Shown: positions 37,201-50,725 of the stretch, in pieces
Layout: each line of letters begins with the position of its first letter
How positions within the stretch are numbered: position 1 is the first letter of the stretch
Source of the DNA: Sarcocystis neurona
Taxonomy: Eukaryota > Apicomplexa > Conoidasida > Eucoccidiorida > Sarcocystidae
Assembly: GCA_000727475.1 (NCBI GenBank)
Contig: KL647314.1
Span: 588,812 to 652,811, forward strand
Reading direction: 5' to 3'
Length of the DNA: 64,000 nucleotides
Position numbers and translations under genes: made by a program
The notes under the pieces: model-generated
Databases searched by the model: none
The model's input: the letters and a program-made list of their open reading frames with translations, nothing else
What the model was told of the DNA's origin: nothing

Positions 37201-38984
37201 ATCGGGAACGCGCGCTGCTCCTCGTACTACAGCAGCGGCTGTAGGGGCGCCGCCGGCTACCGCCGGCACGGCTACAACGATTACAGCAGCGGCAGGCCCC
37301 CCCGCGACGTCTGTGGAAAAAGAGGCCTCGCCAGCATCAGCAGCAGCAAGTGCAGCCGAAGGAAAGGAGGCCGCAGCCACAGACGTGGGCGCTGTAACGC
37401 GAGAGCTTGCTGCAACTCCGCAGCCCATGGCAGCCTCACCGGCTGCAGAGACGCATGCTTCTGCGCCAGTAGGAGCAGCGCCTGCGACCGCGTTGGTGTC
37501 TCCTGCTGCTGCAACAGCAGGTCACGGCGCATTTGGGCAGTCCACAAGTGCAGCGGCACAAGCGCTCCCTGACATTGGAGCAGCAGCAGAGGCACGTGGG
37601 GTGCTGCCGACCGTAGCAGCAGACCTGACCGCAGGAGCGACGACTCCACCAGCTACAGCAGCAAGGCAAGAAGCAGCAACAGCAGGGTATCATTCGGAAG
37701 CGAGCGCTGCAGCAGCAATAGCAGCGGAGAAAAAGGCGGAAAGTTTTGAAGCGCCTCGGACACTGGCGACAGCAAAGAGGCGGAAGGACGCAGCAACCGT
37801 GCCAGCAAAAACAGGAGCAGCAGCAGGAACAGCAGCCGGAGCAGTGGAAAACAGTCAAGAGTGGAGTCTGCTTCCTGAGGCTCCCCTTGCAGCGCGGACA
37901 GCAGCAGATCTTGTCGTTTTCTTCTGTATAACGGTGGGAGCTGCAGCGGCTGCTGGGTGGCTTGTCTGTACGTTCGCTCCTAAAGCAGCAGGCTCTGGTA
38001 AGCACGACTACAGCAGCCAACGTGCGGCGACAGCCGCAGCAGGAGCTTCAAGACAAGCAACAGCAGCAGCAGGTAGATAGAGCATTCCTGTAGCCGGTGC
38101 CACAAAGCGGCAGCAGCAGAGGTAACAGGAACCGCCGCCAGGGCAGCAGGAGAAGAAGCAGCAGAAGAGTAGCACGTGAGAGAGAGAAGCTTAGCTGCAG
38201 CTAGAGAAGAAGGAGCAGGAGAAGCAACTCAGTCGAACAGCAGCAGGAGCGAAAACAGGTATGCAGAAGGAAGTCAGCACAGCCACTGCAGCTGGCAAGG
38301 AAGACGCACGAGCTGCTTTGCTGCAGCAGAAAGATTGGCAGCAGCAGCAGCAGCCGAAGGGAAAAACAGTCAAGAGTTGTTCCAGCAGCCGCGACGAAGA
38401 CGGGAGAACACGTCATACAGTGACAACCACAGAAGGAAGGAGGGCCGCAGGTGACTAGCAGCAGCTTCTGCTAAGGAAGTACGGGAGTGCTGGCGGCCGC
38501 CGCGGGTACGACGCATTCCGTACAAAAGACCTCGCTGCGGCAGGAACAGCAGACGGGAAGGGAGGAGCAGAAGCAGCAAGGAAGTGCCCTCCACGCGAGC
38601 AGCAGCAGCGGACCGGAGGAGTGCACGAGAAGTAATAGATGCGCCAAGATGCCGGGGAGAACGGGAGTGCGAAGCAGCGACGGAAGCGCCGTGAAGCAGC
38701 CATGTAGAAGTTACAGCAGCAGCGGCGAGGTGACGACGCACCTGAAGCAGCTGCAGCGGGAGCTTCACAGGAAAGCAGCCGCAGCAGCGGCAGCGGGAAT
38801 GAAGTGCACTTAGCAGAAGGAACTGCAGCAACAAGGGAGTCAAGGATAGGAAAGGAGGAGAAGAGCAAGAAGAAACAGCAGCAACAGCACGAAGCAGGGC
38901 AGAAGCAGCAGCAGCAAGGCAGGACGTGGTGCCCCAGCAACAGTAGACATATACGGATACCTGTTGACACGCGTTAATACGCGC

Positions 38985-39020
<36 letters not shown>

Positions 39021-42000
39021 GAATACATATATACGTACACAGGTCTCTACACGCGGATATATATGTATGTATATATATATATATATATATTTATATATAC
39101 GTATATATTTGTATATTTATATAGGTATATAAGCACTGCGTACATATCTATATACGTCGAGCAATACGCAGGCACAGGCGAATCGCAGATAACAGGGCGT
39201 GACCCCGCCATTGGCGTGGTGGGGGCCACTGCAGCTACAGGGATGTGCAGCACGGCCCAAGAGGCTGACCGCGTCAGCAGCAACAGCAGCAGTGCATGGA
39301 TGCTCTCATTTTAACTGACAGGCCAGGGAAGAAGAGGGGCAGCAGCGACACGGGCGACGAGGAACTCGTAGGGGAGCCACAGCAGCAGGTTGGCGGGCGG
39401 ATCCGCAGCAGCAAGAAGCGGAGTAGCAGCGGCCGCCGCAGCAGCCGGAGCAGCACAGGCAGCAGCACTAGCGAAAGGCGAAGCACCAGCGGTAGCACCA
39501 CTGCGATTAAAGCGGAAGGAGCAGTAGCAGCCTCTGCAACAAGAGCAGCAAGAAGAGGGCCAGCAGCGGCTCGTGAGGAAGTATGAACGGCGCAGCACAT
39601 AGAGACCAGAAGAAGCAGCAGGAGCACGTGGTGACATACAGCAGCACTGGCAGCTGCTGCAGGAGCCGTAGAACTGCAGACATCCGCACAGCCGTGGTGA
39701 GGGGGCGGCCAGGCAGCACTGCAGTCCCCACACAGGCGGGCGGGACAGCAGCAGCAGCAGAGGATTGCATTTGCTGCTTGTTCGCCGTACACCGGTAGTT
39801 TCATGAAGGGAGCAGGAGCAGGGGCTGGGACGTAAACATCGCCGTGCACGCGGCGCCCGTACCACCGCGCCGAGAGCGTCAGTTTTGTTGGTTGCAGGGG
39901 CCATCTCAACTGCAAGCCGCCTTAGCAGCAGCAGCGGCAGCCAAATGAGAAGGAATGCGAAGGAGCAGCAAGACGAGCAAGAGAGCTTCTCCCTGCTGAG
40001 CAAGAGTGACACGCGTGTGCTGCGTCTTCTTCTGCAGGTGCCTCCTGCTGCTGTGCTGGTCCTTGACACGTATAAATATCTATATACGTGCGTGGGGTGG
40101 AACACTACTTTGGCTTGTATGTAGAGAGCATATATGCACGAGTGCGTCTCCTTCCATACGGATCTGTTATGCACATGTCCAGGTAGGGCTTCACATGAAG
40201 TGGCGGACGTCTATCTACGTAGAGGCGGCGCAGAAGGTCATCAGTTTCGTTCTTGTATTCTTAGGAAATTCGACGTGCCTCAGCAGTTTGCGCTCCTCCA
40301 TCTTTTTTGTACACAAATACGTCCCAGTGCGTCTCTCCTGCATCGCTGTCTCTGTGTCTTTCTCTCCGCTTTCTGGCTGCCGTTGCTTGTGCTGCAGTTG
40401 CACTGGTGCGTGGCGTGCTGTTGCTGCTGCGGCTCTTCCTTTTGGTGCGGCTTCTCCTCCGGCTGGTGCTGCTGCCAGTGTTAGCACCTCTTCGTTGCTG
40501 CCGTCGTGCTGCATGGGTCCTGGCACTGCTGCTGCTTTTGGTGCGACTGCTTGTCCTGCCGTTGTTGCTTTCTTCTTTTGCTGCTGATGCTGCAGTATCT
40601 TCATCTTGTGACACCACAGACATATCTGAGCGCCAACTTTGGTTTACGCGCGCCGCTAGCTTTCTTGTGTAGGAGCTGTCTTTGTCCTGCAAGTGTCAGT
40701 TCCTCGCTTGCTGCAGCCGTTCCCCGACCCTGCGGCTGTTTTTGTTCGAGCTGCTGTTGTTGCTACTGTGGGGTGGGCGACGCAGGCATTGCAGAGGTGA
40801 AGGTGGTGCTTTCCGGCTTCCGTGGGTACTCTTCGTGCTTGAGCATCTCTGTCCTCTTCGTCAAATCTGCTGCTCTTGCCTTAGCTGTCGGGAGCGGGCT
40901 AGTTTTGGGCAAGGAAGGACCGATGGTCCATGTGGCTTGTTGCTGGGCGCAGCTGCTTGTGCGCGTGTGCACCCGGCTCCAGGCAGCCACTGCAGCAGCA
41001 GCCGCACCGCGTTGGCGTGGGGCAACAGCAGGAGACGCAGCAGAAGCACCAGCAGCAAGAGGACGCACCGAAGAAGAAGCAGACGAAGACGAAGAAGAAT
41101 ACGCTGCAGAAGCCGCAGCAGCAGCAACCCAGCCGCAAAGACGAAGCAGCAGCAGCAGAGGCCTGTCAGCCATTCGTAAACTCTTCCCGGAAGGTCACTT
41201 TTTTCGGAAGAAGACGTCTTGCGGCACCATCTGCTGCAGCAGTGTCGACAGCTGGAGCTGCGCAACGGGCAGCAGGGACTGTTATTGTAGCACCAGCAGA
41301 CACTGCTGCAGCAGCAGCAGCGGTATCGGCGAGGACAGCAGGTGTAGCTGCAACAACAGCAGGTGTAGCAGCAACGACGGCAGCTGTGGCTGCAGTAGCA
41401 ACCCCCATCCCCAGTCGGCTGCCTCCACATGGTGGACCGCTGCAGCAGCTTCTCCCACTTGTGCTTCCTGTTCTTCCGATACCTCGACCGCGACGTGCAG
41501 CTCCGGCCTCTCTTGGGCTGACGCTGCAGGTTTGTCGTCTGCACACGCAGCCGACGATGCGGCGGTCGAGCTGTCGCTGTGGCCGAAACAGGAGCAGCCG
41601 GATAAGGAGGGTCAGCAGCGGGAAAGACAGCGGTTGCAGCGGGAGAGGCAGCAGCAGGAGGTGTGGGAAGGTGGGCAGCAGGGAAACGACCGACAGCAGG
41701 AGCTGCGTTTCTCCCTACGGAACTGCAGGGAGTGCTACGCAGTGCCCGCGCCGCAGAGAGTGCTGCGCAGTTCGTCGGATAGCAGCAGCTTAAGGGAAGC
41801 AGCTGCGCTACTGCCTTCAGTAGAAGTTCAGCAACAGCCGTTTGCAGGGAGGAGCAGGGAAAGCCTGTGGCGTAGTAGTAGGTTTACGCGGAACGTCGTT
41901 GCAGCGCGTCGAGCAGCAGCAGCAGCAGTACGAGCAGTAGGTGCTGCAGCAGCAACAGTAGCAGCAACAGGAGCAGCAGCGGCAGGAGCAGCGAAAAGCA

Positions 42001-44490
42001 GTCTTTTTTTGCTTCAGCGCAGCAGCAGGCGTGTAGCTGCTGCGATGTGGCGCCTGAGGCAGGCTGCTGCCGCAATAGCAGGCAGCAGCTGCAGCGGTCG
42101 CCGAGTTGTGAATGACTGGCTGTCGCTGAGCGGAGCAGGCCACAGAGATGGCTTTCTGCGTAGTAGCAGCAGCAGCACGAGGCGAGAGCGGCTGCTGCTG
42201 GGCCAGCACACCAGCACCGGGAGAGGAAGAAGAACTTTTTTTCTTTTCGGCCGCGACGCGGATGGTGGCGGCACAGGACGCCGTGGCTGTAGAAGCAATG
42301 GCAGCGGTCTCCTGCTGAGCGGTGCGCGTAGCAGCAGTCTTGTGAAGACAGAGACGGGAGGGGTGCGGAGAGGCTCTCTGCGGGCAGGACGAGGGGAAGA
42401 GCGTTTGCTAAAGCCGCTGCTGGCAGCAGCAAGTGCAGCCGGTGTGAGCTGCGCCTTTGGCTCACCTCTCGGCGGAGTGTTATTTGCTCTGGAGGAGATG
42501 AATGCGTCTGAGTTGCCCGGCTTCTGTTTGTGGGTTTGCTGCTGCTGCTGTTTGGCAGCTTCTGTAGTGCTGCAGCTGCTGCATGCACGCGGGACTCACA
42601 GGAACAGCAGCAGCGGCAGCGCGGCCTCGAGCGTCAGCGGCTCGCGCGGTCTGTTTGCTGGCAGCAGCAGAAGCGCAGCCGCCGCACCCCACACGAGCGG
42701 CGGCAGCAGCAGTGACATCGGAGGCGCAGCGGCTGCCTTGCTGACATTTTGGGAAGAGAGCGCTTCGCGTCTGTATGCGTTCGACCCCGTCGAATTGTTG
42801 CCCTTTGCCTTCCTCGGATTCATAGGAGGAGTGCTCGGCCCAGCATTTATTCGACTGTCTCTGCGGGCAGCGCAGCTTCGCACGCACATGCGTAGACGGC
42901 GAGAGGTGCGGCAACAGAATGAAGCGGCAGCTGCAGCTGCAGCAGCGACAGAGAGACGACACGCAGACAAAGGCGCAGCAGGACAGCCAGCAGCAGGAAG
43001 ACACCCAGAAGAAGCAACAGCAAGGTTTGCAGCACGTTTAGGAGGACCGCCTGGGTCTGCTCTCGGGTCAACCGCAAGACACGCCTCAGAGGGAGCCGCA
43101 GAATGGAAGTCCAGCGGCGTGTGGGAGTGGACTGGCACACACCCCGCAGCAGCCGCAGCAGGGAAAGCAGCAGCAGGAAGAGGAGGAGCGGCAGCGAGAA
43201 CAGAAGAAGAGCCAGCAGCTGCAGCGTGGGGAGGAAGGGAAGGTGGACGAGGAGAAGGACGAGGAGGAGGAGGAGGAGCAGGACGGGCCGGGGCAGGAAA
43301 CGAATGGAGAGAGCCAGTGACACGCGGTGCATGGGCCGCACGAGGTGCTCCTGCTGCTGCTGCTGCAGAGAGAGGCGACGCCGCTGAAGCCGAGAGAGGG
43401 AAAGGACGCTTCGCTGCAGCGTGCGCGGCAGCAGCAGCACGCGCACGAACTGCCGGAGAGAGAGGATTAGCAACGGCAGCTGCTGCAGCAGCAAGAGCCC
43501 TGGGGAGACCGGGAGCAGCAGAGGGATGCACGCGAGCTGCTGCTACCGGCGCCTGGGACTGGGGTCCCATCGAAGACTGCGTCCTCGTCGCCGCATGCAC
43601 TGCACTCTTCAACTTCGCCCTTCCGACCATGGGCGCTGCTTCTAACGATCTCCTGGGTAGACGCGCGCTTGCACATATTTTTTTTATCCACCTGTGTCAG
43701 TATCCGCATATGGGTGTGAGTGCAGACGCACGTGTCAATACGCGTGCCGTCATACGCGAAAATGTATACGTCTGTACACACGCATGTATAAATCTCTCTC
43801 TATATATATATGTATATGTGTATATATATTTGTGTACAGGTATCCAGGTCTACGGAAACACTATGCATACGCGGCTATATTTGTGCCCCACACTTGTGTG
43901 TGTGTGTGTGTTTGTATATGCATATATATATATATATGAAGGTAGATAGATACATATGTGTAGAAGTTTGATCAAAGCTCAAATATGTGCATCCGTAGAC
44001 GGCAGAAGAAGAGGTTGCTTTTTTCTTCCCTTTATACGGAAGGACCGTGTACACACATACACGTATGTATATATACACCTATATGTATATACATATGGAT
44101 AACTTTCTACAAACGTATACGTCCGCGAATAATTTCTTCGTTTCCTGCCGACTGTGCAAGTGCTCCTACCGTGGACGACGACACGCGGGCAAGTTGTCCA
44201 TTTACAAGAAGCGCGGCTGCCGGTGTAGTCTCACAGACACAAACGTACACTACTATATATATATTTACGTGTATAATATATTTATACTATCCATACATAC
44301 AGAGTCTTACAGACACAGATATACACATATATATATATATATATATACATACCTGTGTGTATAATATATTGGTAGTACACACACATACAGAGTCTTACAG
44401 ACAGAGATGTACACGAAGATATATATATATATATGCCTCTGTGTATAATATAGTAATACTATACACGCATACAGAGTCTTACAGACACAG

Positions 44491-44521
<31 letters not shown>

Positions 44522-47500
44522 TAGATAGAGAGACATATATATCCATGCCTATAATATATTGATACTGTGCATACATACATACATACATACAGAGACATCC
44601 ATATATTATGTATGTACAAATGCGCATGTGTGTATGGTTGCATATGGCTGTATATATGAGCGTACGCATACTAACACGCATACATGTACATACACGTCTT
44701 CTTGTCGCCACACATATGTATATAAAGACATATGTGTGGGTATATATACAGGGAGAGCGAAAGAGAGAGGGGGAAAAGAGAGGTTACTTTTATGTGTGCG
44801 TGTATGTAGATATGGGTGCTTGTGTTCGTGGATAATGAGGTAGAATCTCTTCACATACACGTAGGTCAAAGAACTGGTAGGGGCAACAGAAGCTTTGCAG
44901 TTGCTGTGACTGCTGCGCTGCAGGGCAGCTGTTTTCTCGCTGCAGTGGAATTTCTGAGAGCGACCGCTTCAAAATGTGCGCCAACAGCAGCACCAGCAGC
45001 GGCCTGGACGGAGGGGGGAGCAGCAGCAGCAGCGGCGCGACGGCGCCGGGCAGCGGCGACGCCCCGAAGACCGACGTTGCTGCAGCGGCAGCAGCAGCTG
45101 GCAACAGCGGCAGCAGCTCTGCGTACCGCCTGGACGCCGAGATGCTTGGGAGCCTGCTGCTGCTGCTGCTGCTCAAATTCTTCTTCGCTGTCTTCACTTT
45201 CGGTCTTTCTCTCCCCGCAGGCATCTTCGTCCCTGCCCTCACGGTGAGTGAGCAGTCCTCTACCTGCCCACAGATACGCACCTCCAAACCCAAGGGAGGT
45301 AAAGAGATATGTTTACGCAAATCTGTGTGTCCACCGTGGCATGTATGTAAAAGCGTACATATGCATACCCACGTATATGTATGCACATATGAACACATAC
45401 ATCTACACACATACATATGTATATATATATATATTTATATGTGGGAATGTTTGCGTGTATACGTCTGTGTATGCGCGTGGGTGCACTCCTGTGTATAAAG
45501 GTCTATATCTGTGTTTATATGTGTAGTTGTGCGTGTACCTATGTTGTCAAAGAGAGAGACAGGCATTCTCGTGTGTGCTCCGTATGAAGCTATGTGGATA
45601 TTTGCTAAACCGACTGGCGCCGGTGAGGGTGAAGCGCTGCTGGACGCGACGGCTTTCCGCTGCTGTTGGAGGAAGTGGAGGAGAAGAGAAAGGGGCAGAA
45701 GAGTGCGGACGGACGTGCAGCGTGTTGCTGCCTGTGCTGCGGCTGGGGGAGTGCGTTGTTGTACTGGCGCTGCTGCTGCTGTGTTGGGGCATGGGGGGTG
45801 CTGCTGCGGAACTCGTGCGCTGCTGCTGGCGTGGGGGGAGAAGATGTCGGCTGCATGCAGTCCTCGTCACCTCTGCTGCTACCGCTGCTCGTCTGCTGCC
45901 AACGTACTGTCTTCTTCTTTTCGAAGTGCCCGGCTTCATTCAGGCGCCCTCGGCGGTGGGGCTGCGCAGAAGCAGCGGCAGTAGCAACGCAGCGGGCAAC
46001 AAGCGGCGTTCTACGATTAGAGAGTAGAGCAGCTGCAGCAGCTGACCTGCGCCGAGCAGCAGCAACAACAGTAGACAGCAGCAGCATCGGTAGCACAAGC
46101 AGCAGCATTCCGTAACGGTACCAGCCGCAGCTGGAGCCGCAACAGCAGAAGCACCAGCAGTAGCAGTAGAGGCAGCAGAAGCCGTAGTAGTAGCAGCAGC
46201 CGACTGCGCCTGGCTAGCTGGACGTATCCCACACGTAATTTGAACTGCTGCGACCCCGGTTCTGTGTGCGGTGCTGAGGCCGGAGAACGTGCGGCACTGT
46301 CCTACAACAGTCCAGAGGCCGCAGCAGCGCATCAGGTGCTGCTGCTACGGACCCAGTGCTGCCTTGTCTTAGAGTTCTTTCTGCGGCCTTGTTTCGTGGG
46401 CTGTAGCTCTACACACCTAGCCTGCTGGTGTCTGTTTCCCTGCCGCAGACGGTGCGACGAGTGTCTGCAATGTGAAGCCTGGCTATTACAGCTGTGCGTC
46501 TTTTTCTCCTCTTTGGTAATCTTGAACAACACGTGTCTCAGTTGGCTACACCGGTCTGTCTCCCGTGTGGCTGTCGCGTGGCACGGGATGTTCAGGAACG
46601 TTTCTGATGCTGGCACTGTGGCTGTTCGTAAGAGAACTATAACTAGCTAGACGAGCCTCCTGGAGTCGGTGTCTATTTTGGCTGTCCGACTACCTCTCGG
46701 AGGCAGCCGTGTAGAATTTTTTGGCCGTGCCTATATGTGTGTGTGTCTAGAGACAGGGAGAGAAAGGGGAAAAAGTGTGGACGCACGGGTACACAGAGGA
46801 AGTAGCAGCGATTTCGTCTCTGCAGGTGCACCTCCGCACGCGTCTCCGTCGATTTGGACGCCACATGTGTTATGGGGAGGTCTTTGAGTCAGCAGGGAAC
46901 TGCTGCTGCAACGATGCTGCTACCGCTGCTGCTGCCGCTGCTGCTGCCGCTTCTGCTACCGCTGCTGCTGCCGCTTCTGCTACCGCTGCTGTTGCCGCTT
47001 CGGCTGCCGCTGCTGCTGTGTTTTTTTTCTGGGTGCTGCTGCTGCTGCTGCTGCCATTCCGTCCAGGTGACGGCTGTCGCTACTGCCAGCGGGTGTCTCT
47101 CGGTGCGCAGCTCTCGGAGCTGCGTCTTCCCCGACTGCGACGGGGCTGTTCTGAGCAGCTGCGGCCGTCCCCGTGTGCCGCGGCTGCTGCTGCCTGCTCG
47201 GAGTCCGCTCTTCCTACGAGAAGCTGCTGCTGGTCGCAGTATCGCTGTGTGCCGGTGGGAGGTGTGCTGACTGCTGCGGCGCATGCAGATTGGCTCTCTG
47301 TACGGGCGTCTCGTCGGTCTGCTGGTGCTGAAGATGAACGTGGCGTACCGCTTCATGCCGCTGCATCCGTCTCCGGCTAGCTACGCCTTAGTCGGAGCCG
47401 TCTCGTTTCTTTGCGCGATCTCGCGGATGAATCTGTCTCTCGCTGTCTTGCTGATGGAGGTCGCCGCCCACGCGCCAGCAGGGCAAAGCAGCAACTCTTC

Positions 47501-50500
47501 CGCCTTCGGCCTTCCGATGCTTCTCGCTTTAGCCGTTGCGCGAGGCGTCAGCAGCACGCTCTGCGGCTACTCCCTTTACGACGGCCTTCTCGTCCTCAAG
47601 GAATATCCGTTCATGTTCAGTCCTGCTGAAGTACGTTGCTGCCGCTCTGCTGCTCGCGGCGCCCCTGCTGCTGCGATTGCCGCCGCCGTTGCTGCTTCTG
47701 TCTCCGCCCCGGCTGCTGCGCCTACTGACGCTGTCGACCGTGCGGCTGCTAGGTTTGCCATCGCTGATGCTGCAGCGACACTCACTGCGGCTGCCACCGC
47801 TGCCGCTGCTGCTCCTCTTCTGCTGGTGCTGCCGCCGCTGCCAGTGGTGCTGCTGCTGCCACTGCAGGTTCTACTGCTACTGCTGCTGCTGGTTGTACTA
47901 CAGCTACTGCTGCTGCGGCTGACGCTGCTGCTCGTGCTGGTGGTGCTGCTCTTGCTGCTGCTGTTGGTGCCACTGCTACTGCTGCTGCGGCTGATGCTGC
48001 TGCTACTGCCACTGCGGCTGGTGCTACTGCTGTGCTGCTGCTGATGCTGCTGCTGCGGCTCTTACGCTCGCTCGGCTGGGTACACGGGATCTTGGGCGTG
48101 TCTTCGTCCACGTTCACCATCTTCGTGCTCACACACGCACAAGTGCTCCTCCTCACACACGACGCATGCTTGTGTCTGTCCTTCAGAGACGTTGCAGTGG
48201 GGTGTGCCACATAGCTGTGCCTCTATCAGAAACGTTGACCGTACCCTAGTCTGTCTCTCCATACATGTGTATATGCAGGTATGCGTTTGTGTATGTGTTT
48301 GTCGCCCGTCCCTTCTGCGTATGCATGCATTCATGTTTGCCTTCCACATTAGTACGTCTTTCTGAATCTTTCTCTATGTCGTCCTCTCTTTCTCTTCCTC
48401 TCTATTATACATATATATATATACATATATATATACATATATATATTTATGTATGTGTGCGGTTACGTAGATGTTTGTCTTGTCTTTCCCCACGTCAGAA
48501 TACATTTGTATTGGCCATACTTCTGCGTGCATGGACGTGGTTTACACAGTTCACTGTACCTGCCTGTCACTCTCGTATACAGACACATACATGTATATAC
48601 ATGTATATATATCTATGGCCGGCTGTTGTCGCTGACCGTTTGAATACTTGGAAGTGTAAACAAATATATATATATATATATATGTACAGTGCCACTAATA
48701 AGTCTTTCTTCGTTCACACACACACACACATACGTATGTCTCTCTATACGCGTGTACATCCACACTTCTATATATTGATATTCACTACAGAGTTATATCT
48801 ACCCAGGTGTGGATATCAACAAGGAAGCACCTGTGAGGTACTAGCAAGCATAAGCCCCTGTTATACTCACATGTGTGCAGACACACACACACACACACAC
48901 AGTCATATATGTACACACGTCTTACAGTATATATACGTTGAAGACGGTCTACATACGTCCATGAAGCAGCTGGTCATTTCTGCGGTACATGTGGGGCATA
49001 AGAAGCTGCCGCAGCAGAGACGGGGAAGGCAGTGCCTCCTCAGCAGCAGACGGCTAGGAAGGACGCGGAACAGCGCCGGCCGCAGCCCTGCACGCAGACG
49101 ACCCGCTGCAGTCGACGTATAAGTGTTTGTGCGTGTGGACAGGCATACTGGCCTGCCTTCTGCATACATATATATATATATATATGTATAGATAGATATA
49201 TATACATGTGTCGTATGTGGATATAGATATGTGTGTGCATATGTGGAAACTATTGAAGCGTGAGCGGCTGTAAGGGTGCCTGCGTGCGTGCACATACGCA
49301 GGTGACTTTCTCTGGAATGCGGGCGGCGGACGCAATGGAGAGAAATGTCGTGGCGTTCTGCGTCACCGAGCGCCGGACGTTGGGAGAAGTGTCGTGGCTC
49401 CTTGCCAAGTGCGTTTTAGCAGAAGCTCCCTGTTGCTGCTGTTGGTCCCTCTGCGTGCTGCGTTTCTGCCGTCGCGCGGCTCCTTCCGCCTCCGACAGAT
49501 AATCACTTTAGTCCCCTTGGCTTTGTGTAGAAAGGCTACAGCGCGCAGACACACCGAAGAGACTTAAAATACATGGAGTCGTTTTTCTACTTAGCAGAGC
49601 GCCGGCCGTCGATCCCAAGAGCGCGTTGTGGGCGTGTCTCTTTCTCTCGCATGTAGTTTCCGCGCGTGGCAGCAACAAGAGAAATGCGCAGGTGCAAGGT
49701 GTGCTGCTGCGTTGATGACAGGCCGCGGTTGCTGCTGCTGTTGGTCCTACAGCTGCAGCAGCAGCGGCGGCTGTCCTACCGCTTCGGCCTGCTGCCTGCT
49801 GCCCGCAAGCATGCGGAGTTCTGCTGCCGCAGCCGGGTCGCGAACAGGAGTCAGTCCTCTCCGTTTGTGGCCTGCTTTTCCCGCTCGGTCTCCCCTCTGC
49901 TGCTGCCCGTGCCCGCCGCGCATGCGTTTCCTCACGTCGACGTGGCCAGAGGGCGTTGCTGCTTTAGAGAGGCCGACGTCGCGTGTGCGGCTGCTGCAGG
50001 TACTGGGGGTCGCGCCTGCGTGATGCAGGGCTGCGGGCGGGGCTGCACGCCGTCCTTCCGCGCAGGTCTGATGCTTGTGGGGTGCAGTGCGTCCTGTCGC
50101 TGCTGCGGCAGCTACTTCTGCTTCAAGACTAGAGTACCTGCTGCTGCTTCTTCGGGGTTTGTCGGCATGCAGTGCTGCTGCTGCGACTTCTGCCGTTCCT
50201 CTGCGTCTCTGCAAACGTCTCGGCACCTCGCAGTCCACAACACATTTCTTCTTCGAAACAGACGGGGCCGGCGTTTTCTGTTGTTTCGGTTTGCTTCGCA
50301 TGCGACTCGGCGACGACTTTTGCCTGCAAGCAGTCTCCCTGCTGCTGTCCCTTCTTCACGTGTGTCACACCCCTATGCTTCTGGGGTAGATATACATCTA
50401 CGTGTGCGTCTCTATGTGTATCATGAAGCACACGAGAGTTTACAGCTGCGCCGAGTACAGGCGTCCGATCTTCGATTGCCCCATTCTGCCTGCAATTCTG

Positions 50501-50678
50501 GCTTTGATATTTACATGCGCTACTTTTGCTTGCGTGCGCCTGGTACACGCGGGTGTGTGGTAACAATACATATATACATATATATATACACATATATATG
50601 ACTTTAGACGCACTTATGTAATGGCTATATGTATACATGTATATATTCGTGTGTTCCTTGTACACGCATATTGGGAGT

Positions 50679-50725
<47 letters not shown>

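Noticed and set aside
45214..45219. CTCTCCCCGCAG inside the GIFVP exon as a splice acceptor
   Set aside because: It looks like an acceptor, but reading through gives the uninterrupted CLC helix and filter in frame.
44924..45243. Alternative acceptor at 44945 for the CLC exon (better pyrimidine tract)
   Set aside because: It puts the rest of the exon in a frame without the GIFVP segment and breaks the match to CLC; CTGCAG at 44923 restores both.
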